Assembly: GCF_000956595.1 (NCBI RefSeq)
Contig: NZ_JYOO01000013.1
Span: forward strand, 62,001 to 126,000
DNA: 64,000 bases
DNA from: Priestia aryabhattai B8W22
GTDB taxonomy: Bacteria; Bacillota; Bacilli; Bacillales; Bacillaceae_H
Direction of reading: 5' to 3'
Shown here: positions 38,818 through 46,164 of the stretch, piece by piece
Position numbering within the stretch: the stretch's first letter is position 1
Layout: each line of letters begins with the position of its first letter
Made by a program: the position numbers and the translations under genes
The notes under the pieces: generated by a model
What the model was told of the DNA's origin: nothing
Databases searched by the model: none
What the model saw: the letters and a program-made list of their open reading frames with translations, nothing else

Positions 38818-39771
38818 TTGAATAACCATACGCAGCTGCCCCAGTATATCTACACATACGCATGCAGCGAAGAGGAACTCTCACTATGTCAATTAGAGAG
38901 ACGCTCTCTTTTTGAAATTGAAACTGAGAAACCTATCATAAAAAGTGCCGTTAAACTTGATCCAAGCAGAAGCCCTTTTATCAAAGAGCGATTAGATATT
39001 ATGTATGAATCAGATGACCTTGCAGATATTTGCAAACAAGTAGAAGATATTGACCTTGGAGATCAAACATTCAAACTCATTTTTATGAAAATTAATGACT
39101 TGGAAAAAGATCAAAAAATAAGTTATAAAGGTCAGCGTGCTATTGAACGTGATGTGGGTTGGCATTTTGTAGCAGAAGCAGACTTGCATAACCCTGACCA
39201 TTTGTTTGGCATTGTTACATTTGAAGGACGCTGGTATTTTGGAAAATATCAAAAAAGCGAAGCTGTATGGCTGCATCATTTGAAGAAACCGCGTGAATAC
39301 TCTACGGCACTCAGTACCCGCCTTGCAAGAGCTGTAGCTAACATTGCCGTTCCAAAGCCTGAAGGAATCAAAGCGATTGATCCATGCTGTGGTATTGGTA
39401 CAGTCCTAGTAGAGGCTCTTTCAATGGGCATTGATATTGTAGGACGCGATATCAATCCACTTGTGACCGACGGATCTCGTGAAAATATTGCGCATTTCGG
39501 CTTAAGCGGTGATGTCAAAACTGGACCGATTTCGGATGTTACAACTCACTATGATGTAGCTATCATCGACATGCCTTACAATCTCTACACCCACGCGACG
39601 CCTGAAGATCAGCTTTCTATTTTGAAACACGCTCGCCGCTTTGCGGATAAAGTAGTCGTGATTACAGTAGATACGATTGACCATATGATTCATGAAGCTG
39701 GCTTTTCTATTTCAGATCGCTGCGTAGCGCGCAAAAGCGTATTTTCTAGACAAGTAGTTGTATGCGAATAA
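38818..39771 (+). CDS. TRM11/UPF0020-type nucleic-acid methylase
   Basis: A 317-residue SAM-dependent methyltransferase. AIDPCCGIGTVLVEALSMG (about residue 190) is SAM motif I, VGRDINPLVTDGSRENIAHFG follows, and IIDMPYNLY is the catalytic motif IV in the N6-adenine/guanine style (usual form DPPY; here Met replaces the first Pro). The N-terminal ~150 residues resemble a THUMP-like RNA-binding half. RNA (tRNA guanosine) methylation is inferred from family. It starts at TTG 38818 with AAAGGATG 8 bp before it. It ends in a terminator. Confidence 0.82.
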   Translation: MNNHTQLPQYIYTYACSEEELSLCQLERRSLFEIETEKPIIKSAVKLDPSRSPFIKERLDIMYESDDLADICKQVEDIDLGDQTFKLIFMKINDLEKDQKISYKGQRAIERDVGWHFVAEADLHNPDHLFGIVTFEGRWYFGKYQKSEAVWLHHLKKPREYSTALSTRLARAVANIAVPKPEGIKAIDPCCGIGTVLVEALSMGIDIVGRDINPLVTDGSRENIAHFGLSGDVKTGPISDVTTHYDVAIIDMPYNLYTHATPEDQLSILKHARRFADKVVVITVDTIDHMIHEAGFSISDRCVARKSVFSRQVVVCE

Positions 39772-39805
39772 AAAAAGACACCAGTCTAACAGGCTGGTGT
39801 CTTTT
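39772..39805. terminator. Bidirectional terminator
   Basis: AAAAGACACCAG pairs with CTGGTGTCTTTT between the converging methylase and rluF. Confidence 0.9.
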
Positions 39806-39808
39806 GAT

Positions 39809-40525
39809 TTACCACTCTTTAGGTTCATAGTCTAATTCTTTGAATAGCTGCGTACGCTCTTTTTTCGTTAAATCTCTCCATTGCCCAACAGGTAAGTTGT
39901 TTAAATGGATATTCATAATACGCGTGCGCTGAAGACGGTATACTTCATATCCCAGCACTTCACACATACGGCGAATTTGACGATTTAGGCCCTGTGTTAA
40001 AATAATTTGAAACTCGTACTTAGACAGCTGTGTCACTTTACAAGGAAGCGTTTTTGTACCTAGAATCTTTACTCCCTCAGACATGTTTTTAATAAACTCC
40101 GGTGTAATGGGCTTATCTACTGCAACAATATATTCTTTTTCATGCTTGTTTTCTGCACGTAAAATTTCGTTAATAATATCGCCGTCATTTGTAAGTAAAA
40201 TTAAGCCGTCTGAATCCTTATCTAGTCGTCCGACATGGTGAATACGCAAAGGGTGATTGACTAAGTCAATGATGTTTCCCTTTACTTTTTTTTCACTCGT
40301 ACTTGTAATGCCGACTGGTTTATTAAGCGCAATATATACATTATTTCGAGCAATCCGAAGCTGTTGGCCGCTTACTCGAATATCATCGCCAGGCTCAACT
40401 TGATCTCCGATTTTTGCAACCTTTCCATTAACGGTTACTCTTCCTTCACTAATTAACTTATCTGCCCCGCGTCTTGACGCTTTGCCAGATTCGCTAATAA
40501 ATTTATTCAGTCTCAGGTGAATCAC
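39809..40525 (-). CDS. rluF: RluF/RluB-family pseudouridine synthase (non-standard start)
   Basis: About 238 residues: an S4 RNA-binding domain ([20 protein letters not shown]) then a pseudouridine synthase domain with catalytic [17 protein letters not shown] and [16 protein letters not shown]. It modifies 23S rRNA or tRNA uridines. The start is odd: the frame continues upstream to an ATG at 40642 that has no RBS and adds 39 unlike residues. The only near start is GTG 40525, with AAGG almost touching it, or a CTG at 40516 (CTGAGACTGAAT) where homologues begin MRLNKF. Product is sure, start is not. Confidence 0.85.
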   Translation of the reverse strand: MIHLRLNKFISESGKASRRGADKLISEGRVTVNGKVAKIGDQVEPGDDIRVSGQQLRIARNNVYIALNKPVGITSTSEKKVKGNIIDLVNHPLRIHHVGRLDKDSDGLILLTNDGDIINEILRAENKHEKEYIVAVDKPITPEFIKNMSEGVKILGTKTLPCKVTQLSKYEFQIILTQGLNRQIRRMCEVLGYEVYRLQRTRIMNIHLNNLPVGQWRDLTKKERTQLFKELDYEPKEW

Positions 40526-40786
40526 AACCTTACATTTAAAAATTTTAAAATTTGTCTCTTCTATTAGAAACAGATATGTGTCAATTTCTATACCGTCCCT
40601 ATCGTAACATGCTATACGCTTCTCGTCTTCTTTTAATTTCATTACTGGATCATATTTTTTTAACAGTAATAGAAGTATAGTTCCAAAATACTTTATAATC
40701 TTATTCTTAACATCTCAAGCAATGCTTACACCTGTCAAACTAACGTCAATCTCCACTCCTATACAAGACCTAAACGTCTAGATTGA

Positions 40787-41335
40787 CTGATCCGTATAGA
40801 GTTGCTACCATCAGGTTTTCTTATGCCTCCAGGAGGAGTAACGCTGGCTCTAACAGCTATGGTCGGAGGACGTTTGTTTGATAAAATTGGATTTAAACCG
40901 CTGCTTTTAACAGGCTTAATCCTTTTAACATTTATTTTAAGTTTGTTCACTACCATTTCAAGCGAAACAACTACGATGACCGCAGCTGTTTTATACGCCG
41001 CCTTTACAATTGGGGTAGGTTTAAGCATAGGGCCCGTGATGACGCTTGCTTTAAATCAAGTACCTAAACCTCTTCACGCTCACGGTTCAGCCATTTCAAA
41101 TACGATTAACCAAGTGTCAGGTGCGATCGGACCCGCTTTGTATACAAGTATTATGACTATGGCTTCTCAGCACTTTATTCAACAATCAAATGAAACAAAT
41201 AAAACGCTGTTACAAATAAAAAGTATGACAAGCGGGGTCCATACCGTCTATTATGTAGCCATCGCTTTCGCCATCGTTTCGTTCCTGCTCGCTCTTACGT
41301 TAAAGAAAAAAGATCAGCAGCTTGAAACACAATAA
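40787..41335 (+). pseudogene. 5'-truncated DHA2-family multidrug exporter (MFS)
   Basis: The frame opens at 40787 and codes only the last ~180 residues of an EmrB/QacA-type 14-span exporter: GGRLFDKIGFKPLLLTGL (cytoplasmic loop motif), then IGPVMTLALNQVPKPLHAHGSAISNTINQVSGAIG, here cited in parts, and a C-terminal helix ending LTLKKKDQQ. The N-terminal 60% with the proton-coupling helices is absent, and upstream DNA has no matching frame. TTG 40802 has no RBS. It is a remnant, probably of a deletion. A terminator still follows. Confidence 0.85.
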
Positions 41336-41348
41336 GTAAGAAACTGAT

Positions 41349-41378
41349 AAGAGCTGCTCATAATTTGAGCAGCTCTTG
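41349..41378 (+). terminator. Terminator after the exporter remnant
   Basis: AAGAGCTGCTCA pairs with TGAGCAGCTCTT, followed by GTTAT. Confidence 0.85.
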
Positions 41379-41391
41379 TTATATGCAGAAT

Positions 41392-41738
41392 TTATATTAT
41401 AAATGTAAAAGCAATCATAGATACTATTAAAACAAGGATAACAATACTATTCTTTCTTTTTACCTTCCATGCTTCAATAGCGCCAACGACACCACCAATG
41501 ACTAAAATAAAAGTACCTATAAGGTGCAGAGACAGCAGAGATAACAACCTGCCTAAACTCGCCAACACTCCTCCAATCAATATAAATCCTGTTGTTACAA
41601 TAGATTTTAAAGATGTTAAGTCTCGGATAACTTCTTTTTTTCAGTTTTACTCAGTTTAAAGTACTCTATTATACTAAAAACAGCCGGTGTTCCCCATAAA
41701 ATAAAGAAACTAACTAACCTATCCGTATCTACACTCAC
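41392..41738 (-). pseudogene. Small membrane protein gene split by a frameshift at an A7 run
   Basis: GTG 41738 (RBS AAGGTGGTGA, 7-bp spacing) begins a 40-residue frame: MSVDTDRLVSFFILWGTPAV... ending KTEKKKLSET at 41616. In the other frame, open from the same A7 run (41635-41641), the sequence goes on KKEVIRDLTSLKSIVTT and then two to three membrane helices to 41392 (IEAWKVKRKNSIVILVL). Joined, they give a ~110-residue three-helix membrane protein. The second part has no start with a good RBS. A real frameshift, ribosomal slippage or a sequencing slip at A7 are the options. Confidence 0.65.
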
Positions 41739-41765
41739 TGTTCATTCACCACCTTTATAAATCCC

Positions 41766-42011
41766 TTATGCACTTTTCCTAACCCATTTTTTAGAGATGA
41801 AAAAAGCGGCTGTAGCTGCTACAATGGGAATTGCAAAAGCAAAGCTAGGTGAATGACTGCCGAAAATGACTTCATTTGATAAACCTTCAATTGAACTCTA
41901 CATATCTGCGCTTTCTGGAACATACCAAAGCGTAAGAATCATGCCTGATAGCAGTTGAAAGCTACCTAGCAACACGATGAAGCTAATGATAAACAGTCCG
42001 TATCTCTTCAA
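41766..42011 (-). pseudogene. Small membrane protein gene with an in-frame amber codon
   Basis: TTG 42011 follows AAGGGGGAG at 6 bp. The frame codes MKRYGLFIISFIVLLGSFQ... (a signal/membrane helix) up to WYVPESADM, then TAG at 41898-41900. It then continues in the same frame SSIEGLSNEVIFGSHSPS, a second membrane helix (FAIPIVAATAAFFI) and KKWVRKSA, with a stop at 41766-41768. A total of 82 codons with one amber at codon 38. Both halves have coherent membrane topology, so this looks like a recent nonsense mutation. Confidence 0.7.
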
Positions 42012-42082
42012 TGAAATCTCCCCCTTGGTTTATATACGATTTCACACCTTTTAAGTTCCACTATTTAACAAATAACTTTCTA

Positions 42083-42532
42083 TTATTCTCGCTTCAAAGA
42101 TCCTCCAAAAGAAAATTGATGGTAGTCATCGACCTTATTCCAATATCCTATGCACTTTACGTCAGGCTCATCAATAGCTAACGCTTCTTTATTAGTCCCT
42201 TTATAAGGAAGAAAAGCAGTTAACTTCACCTTTTGTTTTGGCTTAATATTTAACTTATTACCTTCCGCTAACACCTTAAATTTATTTTCAGAATAACCGT
42301 TTTTTATTTTTAGTGGATACGATAAAAATACGTCGTTTTGTTTGATGGTCAAATCGCTCTTGTTTACGAATTCCAATTCATATGAAATCCCTTGCTTCAT
42401 TTTTTGTTCTTTGATGACGTTAATATGTATCTTTTCTAGTTCTCTTAAAGGAATGTTGTCTTCTTCTTTTGAACCCCCGGCAAATAAGATGGCTAACGCT
42501 AATAAAACGAGAATTCCTAACTTTCTATTCAA
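42083..42532 (-). CDS. Exported lipoprotein-like protein with lost lipobox cysteine
   Basis: A 149-residue protein starting at TTG 42532 (GAGGGG 9 bp before). The N-terminal MNRKLGILVLLALAILFAGGSKEED looks like a lipoprotein signal, but the lipobox Cys is replaced by Gly (GGT where TGT would give Cys). The mature part is a beta-rich domain (ISYELEFVNKSDLTIKQNDVFL, FLPYKGTNKEALAID) like extracellular immunoglobulin-fold proteins; no family is recognised. It is upstream of two broken small membrane genes on the same strand, so the whole group may be decaying. Confidence 0.65.
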   Translation of the reverse strand: MNRKLGILVLLALAILFAGGSKEEDNIPLRELEKIHINVIKEQKMKQGISYELEFVNKSDLTIKQNDVFLSYPLKIKNGYSENKFKVLAEGNKLNIKPKQKVKLTAFLPYKGTNKEALAIDEPDVKCIGYWNKVDDYHQFSFGGSLKRE

Positions 42533-42610
42533 AAAAATAATCCCCTCTCTCGTAACAAAGATTATTTTACAATTATAACTCAAAAAAGTTATTTAATGGT
42601 AAAAACAAAC

Positions 42611-42649
42611 AATTAAAAAAGCAAACCTCTTCAGTCTGCTTTTTTAATT
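42611..42649. terminator. Terminator-like palindrome
   Basis: AATTAAAAAAGCA pairs perfectly with TGCTTTTTTAATT over a 13-base loop, 79 bp upstream of the lipoprotein-like gene and at the end of the tandem repeat. Acts on either strand. Confidence 0.75.
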
Positions 42650-42650
42650 G

Positions 42651-42956
42651 CTACGCATAGGTAATGTGTTGTTGTGCGAAAAACTTTTCGATAAGGAGTT
42701 TGCCAACTATATGTATATCGTAACAAAAGAACAAAGAGTGCGCTGTGAGATTTGTCACTCCTTCTTTCAAAACAATCTAATCGAATACTTGCTATTTCCT
42801 TACGCAAAAAAAGCAGAACGCAAATGCGACCTGCTCTTTTCACATGCTAGATATGGGTAATTTGTCCATGCGTGAAAAGCTCTTCAATAATAAGGGGTTT
42901 ATCACTACATCTATAGAATAACAGAGAAAAAAAGATGCGGCTGTGAGATTTATCAC
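42651..42956 (-). repeat. Diverged tandem repeat, each copy with a short homologous reading frame
   Basis: Two copies about 198 bp apart (42651-42758 and 42840-42956). On the minus strand each opens with GTG and codes 35 and 38 residues: VTNLTAHSLFFCYDIHIV... and VINLTAASFFLCYSIDVV... They share NLTA, a hydrophobic run, CY and a basic, hydrophobic C-terminal part. Copy 2 overlaps the queT terminator hairpin. No convincing RBS. It is either a degraded gene duplication or a repeated non-coding element. Confidence 0.55.
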
Positions 42957-42970
42957 ATTCGCATCTTTTT
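42927..42970 (-). terminator. queT terminator
   Basis: AAAGATGCG pairs with CGCATCTTT, and an inner GTGA-N6-TCAC stem lengthens it. Followed by TTTTTTT on the minus strand. Confidence 0.88.
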
Positions 42971-43457
42971 ATCCAACTAGCTTATTAAATTGTACACGTT
43001 TATTAATTGCCGCCATAATTGGTGCTCCAACAAGCATAACAACGAACTCACCAACAGCTGTTGTTAACCATGTAAAGAAAAATGGTAAATCAAATGCTAG
43101 GTGCAGTTCAAACGCAATAATAAACATCGTAAACGTAAACACAAGTGTATTAATAAGCATACGAGCCCACATACTCTTAATGTATCGCATAGAAAAAATG
43201 GTAATAAATAATGATAGTACAGATTGTCCTACCCCAAACACCAGATCATAAGCGACCATTGGTGAAAAAAACAAATTCGTGAGAAATACCCCTAGTACAA
43301 TGCCGTACACGTACTTTTTATTAAACACAATTAAATGATTGAACATTTCTGATATACGAAATTGGATGTTGGTGAAGCCAAACGGCTGAATTAACATGCT
43401 AACAGCAATATACATAGCCGCTAAAAGTCCGTTGACGCAAAGTGTTCTTATATTCAT
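42969..43457 (-). CDS. queT: QueT queuosine-precursor (preQ1) transporter S-component
   Basis: A 162-residue membrane protein with five to six spans, the QueT family of ECF-transporter S-components that import a queuosine precursor. Typical stretches are LCVNGLLAAMYIAVSMLIQP, NIQFRISEMFNHL and VFFSPMVAYD-like LFFSPMVAYDLVFG. It uses the shared EcfA/EcfT module. A preQ1-I riboswitch overlaps its RBS, which confirms the substrate class. Monocistronic with terminator. Confidence 0.94.
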   Translation of the reverse strand: MNIRTLCVNGLLAAMYIAVSMLIQPFGFTNIQFRISEMFNHLIVFNKKYVYGIVLGVFLTNLFFSPMVAYDLVFGVGQSVLSLFITIFSMRYIKSMWARMLINTLVFTFTMFIIAFELHLAFDLPFFFTWLTTAVGEFVVMLVGAPIMAAINKRVQFNKLVG

Positions 43458-43470
43458 CTTACTATTCTCT

Positions 43471-43510
43471 CCTTAGTTTTTTAACGTGGGATGGTTACGA
43501 ACCACGTAAA
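43471..43510 (-). ncRNA. preQ1-I riboswitch
   Basis: On the minus strand ACGTGG-TTCGTAACCATCC-CACGT forms P1 with its loop, followed by the A-rich strand TAAAAAACTAAGGAG that makes the pseudoknot and includes the Shine-Dalgarno sequence. Binding of preQ1 should therefore block translation of queT. Confidence 0.92.
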
Positions 43511-43707
43511 CACTCAAAGAATCATACAGCAAGCTTAAGCTTTCGTCAATCTAGCTGTTTACAAACTAATGTCGCTTTCTATATCTTGAACATTGACTGC
43601 TCTTTTTTCTTACTTTTCTTTAGTATAAAATAGAAGACATATCCGTATACATGGTTGAAATCGAGTAGTTAACCCTTTTGATTAGACATACGAAAGGATT
43701 TGTAGCG

Positions 43708-44121
43708 ATGTTATTAGATAATACAGATCAACGCATACTAGAAGAGCTGTCAAAAAACGGACGTATGAAGATGAAAGAATTAGGAGAGAAAGTGCATCTA
43801 ACCGGACAAGCCGCTTCTGCTAGAGTATTAAAATTAGAAGATGAAGGCGTTATAAAAGGCTACACAATTAACATTGATGAACGAAAACTTGGCTACACCG
43901 TCCATGCATTTTTAAATATCTATACACAGAGCATTCATCACCACCCCTACCTTACATTTATAGAAAGTCAGCAGAAGTACGTTATCAACAACTTTAAAAT
44001 CAGCGGCGATGGCTGCTACTTACTAGAATGCAAATTTCATTCAAATGAAGAATTAAATGATTTTTTGACAGAGCTAAATCAGCATGTGAATTACAAACTT
44101 TCAATCGTCATTAACAAATAA
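43708..44121 (+). CDS. Lrp/AsnC-family regulator
   Basis: A 137-residue feast/famine regulator: an N-terminal helix-turn-helix (LDNTDQRILEELSKNGRMKMKEL, then GQAASARVLKLEDEG, given in parts) and a C-terminal RAM effector domain (VINNFKISGDGCYLLECKF). Members sense amino acids and control their metabolism or transport; this one resembles B. subtilis LrpC-type proteins. Its target is unknown. ATG 43708 follows AAAGGA at 9 bp; the longer in-frame start at 43678 has no RBS. It is divergent from queT and ends in a terminator at 44201-44234. Confidence 0.88.
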   Translation: MLLDNTDQRILEELSKNGRMKMKELGEKVHLTGQAASARVLKLEDEGVIKGYTINIDERKLGYTVHAFLNIYTQSIHHHPYLTFIESQQKYVINNFKISGDGCYLLECKFHSNEELNDFLTELNQHVNYKLSIVINK

Positions 44122-44200
44122 TTTTTTAAAAATAAAGGTATATTAATTTATGAAAATGGCAATTCTAATAACGTATTCCCCCTATTCCAATAAATTTGAA

Positions 44201-44234
44201 AATCCTTTGCGCCGTCGCAAAGGATTCTTTTTTT
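44201..44234 (+). terminator. Terminator downstream of the Lrp gene
   Basis: AATCCTTTGC pairs with GCAAAGGATT over 6 nt, followed by CTTTTTTT. Confidence 0.9.
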
Positions 44235-44285
44235 ATGAAGGAAACCGCCTTCTATTTTTTGAAAAGTTGAACATCTCTTATAGCG

Positions 44286-44314
44286 TTGACATAGCGGTCA
44301 GAGGTTTATATAAT
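44286..44314 (+). promoter_or_regulatory. Consensus sigma-A promoter
   Basis: TTGACA-N17-TATAAT, both hexamers perfect. Transcription should start near 44321, in front of the leader RNA. Confidence 0.9.
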
Positions 44315-44320
44315 CGGTGA

Positions 44321-44424
44321 CATCAAAGCATAGAAAAGCAGGATCAAGACATATACACGTATCGTAATTCTTCGTCTTAGAAGTTGATCAGTTTTATAAC
44401 TAGACAATTTCTAAGACGTTTTTT
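44321..44424 (+). ncRNA. Terminator-ended leader RNA (attenuator/riboswitch candidate) or small RNA
   Basis: About 105 nt between a perfect promoter and an intrinsic terminator: CGTCTTAGAA (44373-44382) pairs with TTCTAAGACG (44409-44418) around 26 nt, followed by TTTTTTATTTT. The first 50 nt (GGTGACATCAAAGCATAG...) show no match that I recognise to known riboswitches, T-boxes or leader peptides. The YitT-family gene starts 64 bp after, so read-through control is plausible; an independent sRNA is the alternative. Confidence 0.65.
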
Positions 44425-44487
44425 ATTTTATCATTTGTGAAAGACTATCTACGTGAAAATATCCTAATGATCAAGGAGGTTTGCATA

Positions 44488-45354
44488 TTGAAAACAATCT
44501 ATAAAGACATCATTTTAATTATTGCCGGAGCGCTTTTAGTTGCTGCATCGATTGATTTTTTTGTTATTCCAAATAAATTAGGTGACGGAAGTACGGTTGG
44601 TATCGCTCTTGTTTTATATTATTTATTTCATGTTCCTACAAGTATCAGCACATTTCTTGTGAACCTTGTATTCATTGCCTTAGCTTATAAATTCCTAACT
44701 AAAAAAACCATTCTTTATACGATTCTAGGAGCTGTCATGACGTCCGTTTTCTTAGGTCTGGTCAGCTATATTCCCTTTCACGTTCACGACATGATTTTAG
44801 GAATTGTATTCGGCGCCTTACTCATGGGAACAGGACTGGCACTCATTTTTATCGCGGATGGATCTACCGGCGGTACAACTCTTTTAGCTTATTTATTAAA
44901 CTACACAAAAGGCTATAATATCTCTAAAAGTATGTTCTACATGGACAGCGTCATTATTTTAGCATCGTTTTTTGCCATTGGCGTCAACAACACGCTCTAT
45001 ACTTTTATATTCGTCTATCTTTGCGCCAAAATCGTCGATATTGTTATCGAAGGTTTCCACAACAAAAAAGCAATGACGATTATGTCCGATCAATATAAAG
45101 ACATCGCGCAAGTCATCACCAGTGAATTTGGAAATGCAGCCACAATCTTTTACGGATATGGCTACTACGCCAATAAAGATAAACGTATCATTTACGTTGT
45201 TATTAAAAAGAATGAGCTATTAAAAATTAAAAAGAAAATCCAGCAAATTGACCCGAATTCTTTTATTGTCATCCACGAAGTAAAAGAAGTTGTCGGCGGG
45301 AAATTTGGATTTATCGGCAATTCACCTCATGAAACAAAAGCCGCTGCTAAATAA
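44488..45354 (+). CDS. YitT-family membrane protein (DUF161/DUF2179)
   Basis: A 288-residue protein with five to six membrane helices (residues 8-180) in the YitT_membrane pattern (IDFFVIPNKLGDGSTVGIALVLYYLF; IFIADGSTGGTTLLAYLL, cited in parts). These are followed by a cytoplasmic DUF2179 domain (YGYGYYANKDKRIIYVVIKK ... FIVIHEVKEVVGG). Function is unknown; B. subtilis has several paralogues. TTG 44488 was chosen because AAGGAGG lies 8 bp before it. It is preceded by a strong promoter and a terminator-ended leader, which should govern its expression. It ends in a terminator. Confidence 0.88.
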   Translation: MKTIYKDIILIIAGALLVAASIDFFVIPNKLGDGSTVGIALVLYYLFHVPTSISTFLVNLVFIALAYKFLTKKTILYTILGAVMTSVFLGLVSYIPFHVHDMILGIVFGALLMGTGLALIFIADGSTGGTTLLAYLLNYTKGYNISKSMFYMDSVIILASFFAIGVNNTLYTFIFVYLCAKIVDIVIEGFHNKKAMTIMSDQYKDIAQVITSEFGNAATIFYGYGYYANKDKRIIYVVIKKNELLKIKKKIQQIDPNSFIVIHEVKEVVGGKFGFIGNSPHETKAAAK

Positions 45355-45382
45355 AAAAATCCACCTCTTGGTGGATTTTTTT
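45354..45382. terminator. Terminator after the YitT-family gene
   Basis: AAAAAATCCACC pairs with GGTGGATTTTTT over 4 nt; also stops the minus-strand small gene. Confidence 0.92.
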
Positions 45383-45500
45383 ATGAAAAAACCGTTAAGA
45401 AAAAAGAAAAGATACCTGCTAAAAAGTAAACTGCCCCTAAAGCAATTGCTCCTGTAACGACCGTAAATACACTTAATCCGATAGCTACCTTCATTTTCAT
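45381..45500 (-). CDS. Tiny membrane protein (39 residues)
   Basis: MKMKVAIGLSVFTVVTGAI begins a protein with two short hydrophobic stretches (6-20 and 22-38) separated by LGAV. RBS AAAGGG lies 6 bp before the ATG. It shares the YitT-gene terminator. No family recognised; codon use and RBS support translation. Confidence 0.6.
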   Translation of the reverse strand: MKMKVAIGLSVFTVVTGAIALGAVYFLAGIFSFFLTVFS

Positions 45501-45703
45501 CCACATCCCTTTTTAGATTAGTAGTATAAGTATGTCCAAGGATAGGAGATTTATAACTATGTCATTCTATTTATTTCATAAATTGATGAAACAATTGTCT
45601 ATCCAATGTGTTCTAAAACCACCCTTGACGACATAATGTATAGGAAGGATTTCATATACACATCTTTGTATCACACATATCATATGAAATTAGGTGAGAT
45701 AAA

Positions 45704-45922
45704 ATGGTGGCTGTCCACTTTTTTGAAAACAGAAAGCTTCTATTAAGCCAGCTGCGGGAAAACATTCCTTCTACGGGTGATGATTTAAAGATTAAGGGAC
45801 GAAAAGGAACCGTCGTGCTTGTGAATGACATCGATGAAAAAAATGTTCACGTGGAGGTTGCTTTAGAAAAAGTAGTGAAAAAGAACCTAGCGTTAGATAA
45901 TGCTAAAAAGAAAAGGAGATAA
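45704..45922 (+). CDS. Small basic protein of unknown function
   Basis: A 72-residue protein. The middle (DDLKIKGRKGTVVLVNDIDEKNVHVEVAL) has the beta-strand/Gly-Arg-Lys-Gly pattern seen in small KOW/SH3-barrel proteins and DUF2187-like proteins; the C-terminus is very basic (NAKKKRR). This could mean RNA binding, but that is only a suggestion. AGGTGAG RBS before the ATG. A 9-bp inverted repeat (ATTTCATAT/ATATGAAAT) flanks its 5' leader. The stop codon lies in the terminator stem. Confidence 0.62.
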   Translation: MVAVHFFENRKLLLSQLRENIPSTGDDLKIKGRKGTVVLVNDIDEKNVHVEVALEKVVKKNLALDNAKKKRR

Positions 45923-45945
45923 GCGGCTACGCTTATCTCCTTTTC
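45909..45945 (+). terminator. Terminator overlapping the stop codon
   Basis: GGAGATAAGC pairs with GCTTATCTCC with A and T tracts around it. Confidence 0.88.
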
Positions 45946-46164
45946 TTGATTGACATACGATCTCTTGCTTCTGTTTAGAAAAAAAAGAGACTCCTAAAAA
46001 AGGAATCTGCCAAAAAGAGCGATATCATCGCCTGAATATTAATACAAGCTATACTTTAACATATAAAAACATATTTTACAAAAATAAACTATTATTTTAC
46101 GCATAATTATTTTTTATTAGGGGTTTTTCAACATTTGAAACCCATTTCGTATAAAGATCTTTAT

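Noticed and set aside
42942-42957. Fnr-like TGTGA-N6-TCACA near queT
   Set aside because: It is the inner stem of the queT terminator, far from any promoter; the symmetry is explained by the hairpin.
45559-45636. 25-residue frame with a GGATAGGAG sequence upstream
   Set aside because: The spacing is long, the peptide has no recognisable character, and chance frames of this size are common.
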